Shown one piece after another: positions 1 through 5,206 of a stretch of DNA of 6,401 bases (its first letter is position 1; each line of letters starts with the position of its first letter). Origin of the DNA: Candidatus Methanoperedentaceae archaeon (GTDB lineage Archaea > Halobacteriota > Methanosarcinia > Methanosarcinales > Methanoperedenaceae); the NCBI GenBank assembly GCA_014859785.1, contig JACUTP010000106.1, forward strand, positions 1 through 6,401, written 5' to 3'. A program made the position numbers and the translations under genes. The notes under the pieces were generated by a model. That model was not told the origin of the DNA. It ran no database searches and saw only the letters and a list, made by a program, of their open reading frames with translations.

Positions 1-9
1 TTAAAAAAA
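1..9 (-). terminator. T-run after purC, probable end of the leftward operon
   Basis: On the minus strand the purC TAG is followed immediately by seven consecutive T residues (an A-run at 3-9 on the plus strand). Archaeal RNA polymerase can terminate at short T-runs without a hairpin, so this is a plausible terminator for the eight-gene leftward operon. The window ends here, so further T-runs or a following gene cannot be seen. Confidence 0.4.
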
Positions 10-726
10 CTAACCGAATATCTCAGGCACAACCCTTTTAGCAACTTCACGATACGCTGCCACAGGGTCTCCCCTATCAAACCTGAAAACATCCTTGTCC
101 AGGGATTCACCCGTTATTTTATCCCAGAATCGACAGGTATCGCATGAGATTTCATCAGCAAGGATTATTCCGCCATTGAACCGTCCGAACTCAAGCTTAA
201 AATCAGGAAGAAGAAGGTTTCGCTCACCAAGATATTCAACAAGCACCGAATTGATTGCCAGTGCAAGTTCCCGTATCCTTGAAAGCTCATCCTTTGTTGC
301 AAGTCCAAGTGCAAGGGCGATATCGTCATTTATCATCGGGTCGCCGTATTCGTCACTCTTGTAATCAAACACAATGACAGGAGGGTCAAGTTGCTGTCCT
401 GTTTCAAAAGGGTACTTCTTTACAATCGAACCTGCCGCTATATTCCTGACAATTACTTCAATCAGTATAATTTCCACATTATCGACAACCATATCGATGT
501 CGGTCAGCATACTGTCATAATGCGTGGGGATTCCTTTTTGCTCAAGTAATTCGAAAAGCTTTACAGAAATCCGGGCATTTAAGTAACCCTTATTAGAAGC
601 CGAGCTTAATTTCTTGCCGTCAAATGCAGACAGGCTGTCCCTGAATTCCATTATAAGTTTACCAGGATCATCCGTCCTGAAAACCGTCTTTGCCTTGCCT
701 GAATGGAGTTGTTCCAGTTTCTTCAT
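10..726 (-). CDS. purC: Phosphoribosylaminoimidazole-succinocarboxamide synthase (SAICAR synthetase)
   Basis: Cytoplasmic enzyme of de novo purine synthesis that joins aspartate to CAIR, using ATP, to give SAICAR. The 238-residue protein has the usual length of the short archaeal/bacterial PurC. Visible motifs are the N-terminal SGKAKTVF ATP-binding segment (residues 9-16), SAFDGKK (33-39), the EVIVRNIAAGSIVKK core (90-104), the family signature LPDFKLEFG (173-181) and DEISCDTCRFWD (191-202). In the last motif Cys195 stands where many bacterial homologues have Pro (DEISPDTCR). The ATG at 724-726 puts the KLEQLHSGKAK start where the family begins. It is the last gene of the leftward cluster, 30 nt after rps27ae; the upstream GGGG at about 734-737 is only a weak ribosome binding site. 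Purine synthesis does not obviously belong with ribosomal genes, so it may be co-transcribed for growth-rate reasons or have its own weak promoter. Identity is very secure. Confidence 0.97.
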   Translation of the reverse strand: MKKLEQLHSGKAKTVFRTDDPGKLIMEFRDSLSAFDGKKLSSASNKGYLNARISVKLFELLEQKGIPTHYDSMLTDIDMVVDNVEIILIEVIVRNIAAGSIVKKYPFETGQQLDPPVIVFDYKSDEYGDPMINDDIALALGLATKDELSRIRELALAINSVLVEYLGERNLLLPDFKLEFGRFNGGIILADEISCDTCRFWDKITGESLDKDVFRFDRGDPVAAYREVAKRVVPEIFG

Positions 727-756
727 GTTCGAGCCCCGGATTTTGGGCGATAATAA

Positions 757-906
757 CTACTTCTTAAACTCAGTATAACCGCATTTCCCGCAAGCCAGAC
801 GGTCCCTGTGTGTCCCAAGAAATACAGCAGGTCCGCATTTGGGACATGACTGATTGAGTCTTTTGATGCCGTTATCTAATATTTCGTATGATTTGTGTAT
901 TGCCAT
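757..906 (-). CDS. rps27ae: Small-subunit ribosomal protein S27ae (eS31)
   Basis: A 49-residue zinc-ribbon protein of the archaeal 30S subunit, corresponding to the ribosomal half of eukaryotic ubiquitin-S27a. The translation begins MAIHKSYEILDNG and ends ACGKCGYTEFKK. Cys21 and Cys24 (CPKC) pair with Cys39 and Cys42 (CGKC) as a four-cysteine zinc site, and the VFLGTHRDRLACGKCGYTEFKK-type end is the family hallmark. Length matches archaeal S27ae, which lacks ubiquitin. The ATG at 904-906 lies 23 nt after the rps24e stop; the upstream sequence AGGATGTGG is an imperfect ribosome binding site. Pairing with rps24e immediately upstream is a widely conserved archaeal gene order. Too short for ordinary ORF cut-offs, but certain from its sequence. 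Confidence 0.96.
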   Translation of the reverse strand: MAIHKSYEILDNGIKRLNQSCPKCGPAVFLGTHRDRLACGKCGYTEFKK

Positions 907-929
907 AAAAACCACATCCTGTAATATAT

Positions 930-1403
930 TTATTCAGCTTCCCCGGATGCTTCAAGTCCGGATTCTTCGCCGGATTCCTTTTTTGCTTCCTCTTTCGCAA
1001 CGGTTTCCTGTTCAGCCGATGTTTCCTCTTCAATCGCTGGTACTGCTTCTCCTTCTGGCGCACTTCCTGAATCTTCAGCCACACCCTCACCTTCCGGTGG
1101 TGACTCAGTTTCAGGCTCTTCTTCAGGAGGTGGTACTTTATCCCTGCCAGCGAGATGTCCGAGAGCCACATTTTTCAGGAGTTCTACATTTTCATAAATG
1201 CCCGCAGTTCCCACCGTTTCCTGCTTTCCAAATTCCGGGTTGAGCCTGTTTACAACGATCAATTCGGGTTTGGAATCCAGCAATGCAGCAAGTTTGTTTT
1301 TCACCTCTAACCTTGAAGGCGTTGACTTGCTTTTCACAACAATCGAAACGTCCCTTCTTTTTAACGAAAGATTTGTCTTATCTGTGATAATATCGATTTC
1401 CAT
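930..1403 (-). CDS. rps24e: Small-subunit ribosomal protein S24e with long acidic C-terminal tail
   Basis: Component of the 30S subunit. Residues 1-90 form the S24e fold: MEIDIITDKTNLSLKRRDV at the start, then STPSRLEVKNKLAALL (28-42) and PELIVVNRLNPEFGKQETVG (46-65), all matching archaeal S24e. Archaeal S24e is usually about 100 residues; this one has 157. The extra part, from about residue 91, begins PPPEEEPE and is low-complexity, with 23 Glu and 1 Asp against only 3 Lys, plus Pro, Gly, Ser and Ala. It is probably disordered. The start is the ATG at 1401-1403, because an in-frame ATG six codons upstream (1419-1421) would place the GGAGG site at 1411-1415 inside the gene; that site lies 7 nt before the chosen ATG. 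The ATG shares one base with the stop of the dephospho-CoA kinase gene (TAATG), implying coupled translation. The core assignment is secure; the tail's role is unknown. Confidence 0.95.
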   Translation of the reverse strand: MEIDIITDKTNLSLKRRDVSIVVKSKSTPSRLEVKNKLAALLDSKPELIVVNRLNPEFGKQETVGTAGIYENVELLKNVALGHLAGRDKVPPPEEEPETESPPEGEGVAEDSGSAPEGEAVPAIEEETSAEQETVAKEEAKKESGEESGLEASGEAE

Positions 1404-1939
1404 TATTTTTCCTCCATGCATTTCATTTTATCAAGTAATGATTGTATTTCTTTCTTTTTTTCTTCTGTAACCCTGACAAGTACCGCCCCTTCGTCTGGCA
1501 AACCATATATAATTACTGATGAAACAGGCGCCATAATAATAGCAGGTAACGCTGCCAGATCCTCTTCACCCTTAACAAATACCCTTACTGGTTTGTCGGA
1601 ATCCATAGACCTTGAAATTTCTTCAAGGAGTTCGGAGGTTATAATTCCTGCCGGGTTGTTTACAGTGACTGTTTTAAACCCGGGGTGTTTCGTACCCCTC
1701 ATTATCGTATCAGAAGCGGGGTTGCGTTTTGTCCTGCCATCAACAAAAGATATATCCGGAATCACCCCTGCACTTAGCAGGTTGTATGTTACAATATCTC
1801 CCACAGCTATTATTTTAGCAGGCTTATCCAGTGCATTGAGCATTTGCCCTATAACATCAATCCCGTTTCCGGAATAAAGTTCGCCGTAAGGCTTCCTTAA
1901 TTCCCTCCTCAGTTCTTCAGGCAGACAGTATTTTTTCAC
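1403..1939 (-). CDS. GTP-dependent dephospho-CoA kinase (DUF359 family)
   Basis: Predicted last enzyme of archaeal coenzyme A biosynthesis: it phosphorylates the 3'-hydroxyl of the dephospho-CoA ribose using GTP. Function was shown for the Thermococcus kodakarensis member; it is unrelated to bacterial CoaE. The 178-residue length is typical. Conserved blocks are PYGELYSG (17-24), VGDIVTYNLL (46-55), DISFVDGRTKR (62-72), VNNPAG (93-98), VKGEEDLAALPAI (122-134) and YGLPDEGAVLV (145-155); no P-loop is present, as expected. The start is GTG at 1937-1939, one base after the spt4 stop, with AAGGTG about 7 nt upstream. Its stop overlaps the rps24e ATG by one base. The spt4-DUF359-rps24e order is known from many euryarchaea. 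This gene family was long annotated as hypothetical because of its odd neighbours. Confidence 0.92.
   Translation of the reverse strand: MKKYCLPEELRRELRKPYGELYSGNGIDVIGQMLNALDKPAKIIAVGDIVTYNLLSAGVIPDISFVDGRTKRNPASDTIMRGTKHPGFKTVTVNNPAGIITSELLEEISRSMDSDKPVRVFVKGEEDLAALPAIIMAPVSSVIIYGLPDEGAVLVRVTEEKKKEIQSLLDKMKCMEEK
1411..1415 (-). promoter_or_regulatory. Shine-Dalgarno site of rps24e (GGAGG)
   Basis: On the minus strand GGAGG lies 7 nt before the ATG at 1401-1403, inside the 3' end of the upstream kinase gene. It decides the rps24e start, since the other in-frame ATG (1419-1421) lies upstream of this site. Confidence 0.85.
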
Positions 1940-1940
1940 T

Positions 1941-2126
1941 CTACCGCACCTTCAATGCATACTTCCCGGGTAATTTGACTGCAAGTTTTTTTGCTATCCT
2001 GGACTTTTCAGGGTCTATTATAATAATATAACCGCTCCAGTCAGTAGTCAACGATGATGACCCGCATGCCTCACATACCTGACCGCTGATTAACCTGTGA
2101 CATTCCTTGCATACATTTTCTGCCAT
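1941..2126 (-). CDS. spt4: Transcription elongation factor Spt4 (RNA polymerase subunit E'')
   Basis: Small zinc protein, 61 residues, that pairs with Spt5 (NusG homologue) to clamp RNA polymerase onto DNA during elongation; also called RpoE2. Residues 1-21 read MAENVCKECHRLISGQVCEAC, with Cys6, Cys9, Cys18 and Cys21 forming the zinc site. SSLTTDWSGYIIIIDPEKS (about 24-42) is the typical Spt4 core, followed by AKKLAVKLPGKYALKVR. The reading frame is open for 45 more codons upstream, but that part overlaps rpoE1 and is basic and unrelated. The ATG at 2124-2126, preceded by AAAGGGT about 9 nt upstream, is the true start. It follows rpoE1 by 16 nt. The spt5 partner is not in the window. Confidence 0.95.
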   Translation of the reverse strand: MAENVCKECHRLISGQVCEACGSSSLTTDWSGYIIIIDPEKSRIAKKLAVKLPGKYALKVR

Positions 2127-2142
2127 AATTATTACCCTTTGT

Positions 2143-2763
2143 TTATGCTGACTTTCCTGACGCATCAGGTCCCTGTTCTTTCTTCTTGCCTTTTCCTTTA
2201 CTTTTATCCATTTCCTGGGCAAGACGGAACTCTTCAATCCATTCCAGTTTACCAAGAGCATGCTGCCTCATAGTTAACCCTATCTTACTGTCCCTGGGTT
2301 CGCGCTCGTTAAGACTTACTGCAATTATCCTTGCCCTTACATGGTCGCCCACTGTTATGGCTTTTCCTGACTCTTTTGTGATAAGGCGGGCGTTCTTCTC
2401 ATCATAGCTGACATACTCGTCAGTAAGCTGGCTTACATGAACAAGACCATCCAGTGGACCGATCCCGATAAAAACTCCGAATTCAACCACCTCGACAACG
2501 TTTGCTTCAATAATTTCCTGCATATCAGGTATGAAGGTTAGTGCGTCAAAAATAGCATCATAATAAACGCCCCCATCGCCTGCCAGTATATGACCATCAC
2601 CAACTTCAACAACGTCCAGTATTGCTACAACTGCACCGATTCTCTTGTCCACAAGCCCTTCCAGTTTATCACGCAGAGCATGGTTAACAGCGTCTTCAAC
2701 AGGTTCACCAAGTAATTCAGGTGCAATTCTAACCGTATCTGCCAATCTCATTTTCTTATACAT
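2143..2763 (-). CDS. rpoE1: DNA-directed RNA polymerase subunit Rpo7 (E')
   Basis: Stalk subunit of archaeal RNA polymerase, homologous to eukaryotic Rpb7. With Rpo4 it forms the protruding stalk that binds the emerging RNA and assists open-complex formation and processivity. The 206 residues comprise an N-terminal SHS2/RNP-like domain (about 1-80; MYKKMRLADTVRIAPELLG and GDGHILAGDGGVYYDAIF) and an S1 RNA-binding domain (about 82-168; EANVVEVVEFGVFIGIGP, DGLVHVSQ, GDHVRARIIAVS and SKIGLTMRQ). After GKLEWIEE comes a Lys-rich tail (185-206) containing SKGKGKKKE, longer than I recall in Methanocaldococcus. The ATG at 2761-2763 has GAGG at 2770-2773, 6 nt upstream, and the MYKK start matches other archaea. 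It is 23 nt after the PIN gene. The rpo4 partner is elsewhere. Confidence 0.97.
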   Translation of the reverse strand: MYKKMRLADTVRIAPELLGEPVEDAVNHALRDKLEGLVDKRIGAVVAILDVVEVGDGHILAGDGGVYYDAIFDALTFIPDMQEIIEANVVEVVEFGVFIGIGPLDGLVHVSQLTDEYVSYDEKNARLITKESGKAITVGDHVRARIIAVSLNEREPRDSKIGLTMRQHALGKLEWIEEFRLAQEMDKSKGKGKKKEQGPDASGKSA

Positions 2764-2786
2764 CTAAATCCTCTTAATAAAAGATC

Positions 2787-3155
2787 CTAAATACTTAACC
2801 GAGTTTTTTCCCGAAGATACACATTAGTGATTCCCTTACTACATAATCTTTTCTTTAATTCAATATCATTCGTAAGAACAGCCGCACCGGTATCTACCGC
2901 AATATCCATAATTATATCATCTGCATAACCGTTTTTTTCTATAATCGTACACCGCTCAAGCAACGACAGGGCAATTTTTGCTGCATTCTTATCCCTGCCC
3001 TTTCCTTTTGCATGTATTTTCTCAAGTTCCCGGACAGAAGCCCTTGTAACAAGGTATTGACAAAAACCGAGCCGTTCAAGTTCTGAAAAAATATCCACAC
3101 CGAACTGCCCAGGAATCATCATACCGTTGGTATCGATTATCACTTTCCTGCTCAT
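2787..3155 (-). CDS. Fcf1/Utp24-like PIN-domain ribonuclease
   Basis: Single PIN domain of 122 residues in the group of archaeal proteins related to eukaryotic Fcf1/Utp24, the nucleases and scaffolds of 18S rRNA processing. Acidic residues fit the PIN metal site: Asp8 in IIDTNGMMIP, Glu43 or Glu45 in SVRELEKI, Asp79/Asp80 in YADDIIMDIA and Asp97 in VLTNDIELKKRL. The ELERLG segment (25-30) and the long basic helix KGKGRDKNAAKIA (50-62) match the Fcf1-like group better than plasmid VapC toxins. Its ATG overlaps the aIF2 gamma stop (ATGA at 3152-3155), so translation is probably coupled. No antitoxin-like gene is adjacent, and its place between aIF2 gamma and rpoE1 is a known euryarchaeal arrangement. 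This favours a role in rRNA or tRNA maturation; the substrate is not known from sequence. Confidence 0.88.
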   Translation of the reverse strand: MSRKVIIDTNGMMIPGQFGVDIFSELERLGFCQYLVTRASVRELEKIHAKGKGRDKNAAKIALSLLERCTIIEKNGYADDIIMDIAVDTGAAVLTNDIELKKRLCSKGITNVYLREKTRLSI

Positions 3156-4381
3156 TTGAATTCTGTCAGTGTTCCCGAACCGATAAGTCTCCAGCGCGCA
3201 CCCATACGCCTGCTTATTGCAATCTGCGCTCCTTTATCTGCACAGACAGGTCTTTTGAGTTTTACTTCAGCATCGTCTTTCCTGGCACTTGTAACAACAC
3301 CTATCGTTGTAGCAGTTCCAATATTAAGCATCAAAGGTTCATTGGAATGAATCGGCTCAACATCGGCTTCGTTACTGACACCGACCACACGTTCAAGGAG
3401 TTTTATATCCATTACGAAACCATCCAATGTAGGTGGTATGGATTCAGGATATCCGATTACCTGACCGACAAGTGAATCACTTTTTGTTAGGGATGGGTCA
3501 AGCATGGTACCCACACCGATAAGACCCCCTGGTATGGCTTCATCCACCTCTTCCCCTCCTGCAAATATTTTTGTAATCCTTGTATTAATTGGATGCCATT
3601 TAACAGCTCCCCCGGCTTCAACTTTCCTGCCAGGACGCATTTCTATCTCATCGCCGGCATGAAGGCTGCCGAAACTTAACGACCCGCCGACCACACCCCC
3701 AACAAGTTTATCCGGCTTTGTTCCGGGCTTGTTAATGTCAAATGAACGCGCTATATGCATAAGCGGCGGTCTGTCAAGATCATGTTCAGGTGTAGGGATG
3801 TATTTCTCAATTGCCTCAATTACAAGGTCAATGTTTGCGTTCTGCTGGGCAGATATTGGGATTATGGGTGCGTTTTCGGCAACAGTACCTTTCACGAACT
3901 CCTTAATCTGGTTGTAATTCTCTAAAACCTTATCACGGGAAACAAGGTCAATCTTATTCTGGATAATTACGATGTTTTCAATCCCTATAATATTCAGCGC
4001 CATAAGATGCTCTTTTGTCTGCGGCTGGGGGCATTGTTCATTTGCAGCAATGACAAGAAGGGCGCCGTCCATTAACGCTGCACCTGATAACATGGTTGCC
4101 ATAAGGGTTTCATGACCGGGTGCATCAACAAAAGAAATAGGGCGCAGAACCTCGGATTTTGTTCCGCATTTATCACAGTTTTCCGATGTCGTATAGCTTT
4201 CAGGTTCAGAACAAGCCGGGCATTTCCTGATCACAATGTCAGCATATCCAAGCCTTATAGATATGCCTCTTTTCACTTCCTCGCTGTGCTTGTCGGTCCA
4301 TGTTCCTGACAATGCCCTGACAAGTGTGGTTTTGCCATGGTCAACATGGCCTACAATACCTAAATTAACGACAGATTGCAC
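3152..4381 (-). CDS. eif2g: Translation initiation factor aIF2 gamma subunit
   Basis: GTPase subunit of aIF2, which carries methionyl initiator tRNA to the small ribosomal subunit; the alpha and beta subunits are encoded elsewhere. The 409 residues match the usual length. The G domain shows G1 GHVDHGKT (11-18), switch region RGISIRLGYAD (38-48), a zinc knuckle with Cys54, Cys57, Cys69 and Cys72, G3 DAPGHE (86-91), G4 NKID (142-145) and G5 SAQ (177-179). Beta-barrel domains II and III follow from about residue 205 (PPLMHIARSFDINKPGT). The specific insert with the zinc knuckle separates it from EF-1A and SelB. The start is a GTG at 4379-4381, supported by GGAGG 6 nt upstream and a Gly-His P-loop at the normal distance. 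It is the first gene of the leftward operon and overlaps the PIN gene by 4 nt. Confidence 0.98.
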   Translation of the reverse strand: MQSVVNLGIVGHVDHGKTTLVRALSGTWTDKHSEEVKRGISIRLGYADIVIRKCPACSEPESYTTSENCDKCGTKSEVLRPISFVDAPGHETLMATMLSGAALMDGALLVIAANEQCPQPQTKEHLMALNIIGIENIVIIQNKIDLVSRDKVLENYNQIKEFVKGTVAENAPIIPISAQQNANIDLVIEAIEKYIPTPEHDLDRPPLMHIARSFDINKPGTKPDKLVGGVVGGSLSFGSLHAGDEIEMRPGRKVEAGGAVKWHPINTRITKIFAGGEEVDEAIPGGLIGVGTMLDPSLTKSDSLVGQVIGYPESIPPTLDGFVMDIKLLERVVGVSNEADVEPIHSNEPLMLNIGTATTIGVVTSARKDDAEVKLKRPVCADKGAQIAISRRMGARWRLIGSGTLTEFK

Positions 4382-4387
4382 TAAATT

Positions 4388-4392
4388 CCTCC
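4388..4392 (-). promoter_or_regulatory. Shine-Dalgarno site of aIF2 gamma (GGAGG)
   Basis: On the minus strand GGAGG lies 6 nt before the GTG at 4379-4381. It supports the non-ATG start and shows that the leftward mRNA has a leader. Confidence 0.85.
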
Positions 4393-4424
4393 AGTATGAA
4401 AATAATGTGCTAACATTGGACTCT

Positions 4425-4434
4425 TATTATTTAA
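4425..4434 (-). promoter_or_regulatory. Candidate TATA box of the leftward operon
   Basis: The minus strand reads TTAAATAATA here, with a purine- and A-rich stretch (AAAAGCGG) just upstream that could serve as a BRE. Initiation about 25 nt downstream would fall near 4404, giving a leader of about 20-25 nt that contains the GGAGG site. The AT-rich context makes the exact box uncertain. Confidence 0.5.
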
Positions 4435-4492
4435 CCGCTTTTACTCAAGAAAACCGATACATTTTTTGTTAAGCATGCCATCCAAGTACCTG

Positions 4493-4502
4493 TTATATAT
4501 AA
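4493..4502 (+). promoter_or_regulatory. Candidate TATA box of the rightward operon
   Basis: TTATATATAA is a close match to the archaeal TATA consensus. Initiation about 25 nt downstream would fall near 4522, leaving a leader of about 17 nt that includes the AAGGTGAT ribosome binding site of rpl18a. This and the opposite-strand box imply that the 157-bp gap (4382-4538) is a divergent promoter region; I saw no operator palindrome or small gene in it. Confidence 0.6.
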
Positions 4503-4527
4503 TCTGAATGAGTATAGCACAAAATTC

Positions 4528-4535
4528 AAGGTGAT
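4528..4535 (+). promoter_or_regulatory. Shine-Dalgarno site of rpl18a (AAGGTGAT)
   Basis: AGGTGAT is fully complementary to the common archaeal 16S rRNA 3' end and ends 3 nt before the ATG at 4539. It fixes the start of a very short gene. Confidence 0.8.
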
Positions 4536-4538
4536 ATT

Positions 4539-4715
4539 ATGGATTTTACAGTTAAAGGAACTTTCAAAGCCGGACAGAAATGGGAAAAATTCACACGGAA
4601 GATTACCAGCCCGACAAAAAATGCAGCATCAGAGAAAATCTTATCATTGATTGGAAGCGAGCATCGGTGCAAACGTAACAGGATAAAAATCAATTCAATT
4701 AATGAGGCAGTATAA
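4539..4715 (+). CDS. rpl18a: Large-subunit ribosomal protein L18Ae (LX, eL20)
   Basis: A 58-residue protein of the archaeal 50S subunit. The translation starts MDFTVKGTFKAGQKWEKFTR and continues with KNAASEKILSLIGSEHRCKRNRIKI, matching the archaeal LX family in length and in the FTVKGTFKAG and KRNxIKI blocks. It is one half of the duplicated fold found in eukaryotic L18a. The start has a strong ribosome binding site 3 nt away and a TATA box about 40 nt upstream, so it leads the rightward operon. Its TAA shares one base with the prefoldin ATG (TAATG). In many euryarchaea it is preceded by L39e, L31e and aIF6; here it comes directly after a promoter region. Too short for most ORF callers but clearly real. 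Confidence 0.95.
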   Translation: MDFTVKGTFKAGQKWEKFTRKITSPTKNAASEKILSLIGSEHRCKRNRIKINSINEAV

Positions 4716-5203
4716 TGGCAGGAAAACCAGGTAAAGAATCCCAATTATTAAGCCAGCGGCAGCTTCAGGAGCTTTCTGCCAGATACCAGCAAATGCAGTC
4801 ACAGGCTGAGGCATTGTCCCAGCAGGTTAACATGCTGCAAATAACAATTCGTGACGTGGAAACCGCATTAACCACTGTTGTTGCCCTGAAAGACGAGACT
4901 GCGGGTAAAGAAACACTGGTTCCAATTGGTTTTGGTTCTTTTGTTAACGCCAAGCTTACAAATCCTGATAAAATCATTGTTGGGATAGGGGCAGGTGTGA
5001 GTGTTGAGAAAAATGTGGATGATGCAAAATCTCTTCTTGATAATCGAAAAGAAGAACTTACAAAGTACCACGAAAAATTAAACGAGAATCTCACCAAATT
5101 CGTACAGGAGTTGCAAAACATACAGGCAATTATGCAGCAGCAGGCGCAGCTTCACCAGATGCAGCAGGGTCAACAGCCCCAGCAGCCCATGCGTGCCGGA
5201 TAA
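4715..5203 (+). CDS. pfdA: Prefoldin subunit alpha
   Basis: Alpha subunit of prefoldin, the jellyfish-shaped alpha2-beta4 chaperone that holds unfolded proteins and passes them to the thermosome. The 162 residues show the expected plan: an N-terminal coiled coil (about 13-60, rich in Gln and Leu heptads), a beta-hairpin linker (about 66-100; LVPIGFGSFVNAKL and KIIVGIGAGVSVEK) and a C-terminal coiled coil (about 101-145). The tail (141-162) is Gln-rich, with 11 Gln in residues 141-157, and extends beyond the commonly seen length of about 140-150; such tails sit at the tips that contact substrate. Start: ATG at 4715 overlapping the rpl18a stop by one base, with GAGG at 4704-4707. The L18a-prefoldin-FtsY order is conserved in archaea. 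The beta subunit is elsewhere. Confidence 0.96.
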   Translation: MAGKPGKESQLLSQRQLQELSARYQQMQSQAEALSQQVNMLQITIRDVETALTTVVALKDETAGKETLVPIGFGSFVNAKLTNPDKIIVGIGAGVSVEKNVDDAKSLLDNRKEELTKYHEKLNENLTKFVQELQNIQAIMQQQAQLHQMQQGQQPQQPMRAG

Positions 5204-5206
5204 TAT

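Noticed and set aside
922..933. TATA-like AT-rich stretch between rps24e and rps27ae on the minus strand
   Set aside because: Initiation about 25 nt downstream would fall on the rps27ae ATG itself; the stretch includes the rps24e stop codon and is more simply AT-rich spacer.
872..1171. Basic, Lys/Arg-rich open frame on the minus strand overlapping rps24e
   Set aside because: It is an alternate-frame reading of the Glu-rich S24e tail (shifted GAA codons give Lys and Arg codons) and covers rps27ae out of frame; no ribosome binding site or family resemblance.
1404..1421. Upstream in-frame ATG of rps24e giving six extra residues
   Set aside because: The GGAGG site lies between this ATG and the next one, so initiation at 1401-1403 is far more likely, and S24e families start with MEI/MDI-type ends.
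2127..2261. N-terminal extension of the Spt4 frame by 45 codons
   Set aside because: It overlaps the rpoE1 coding end, is basic and unlike Spt4, and the internal ATG at 2126 gives the canonical 61-residue protein.
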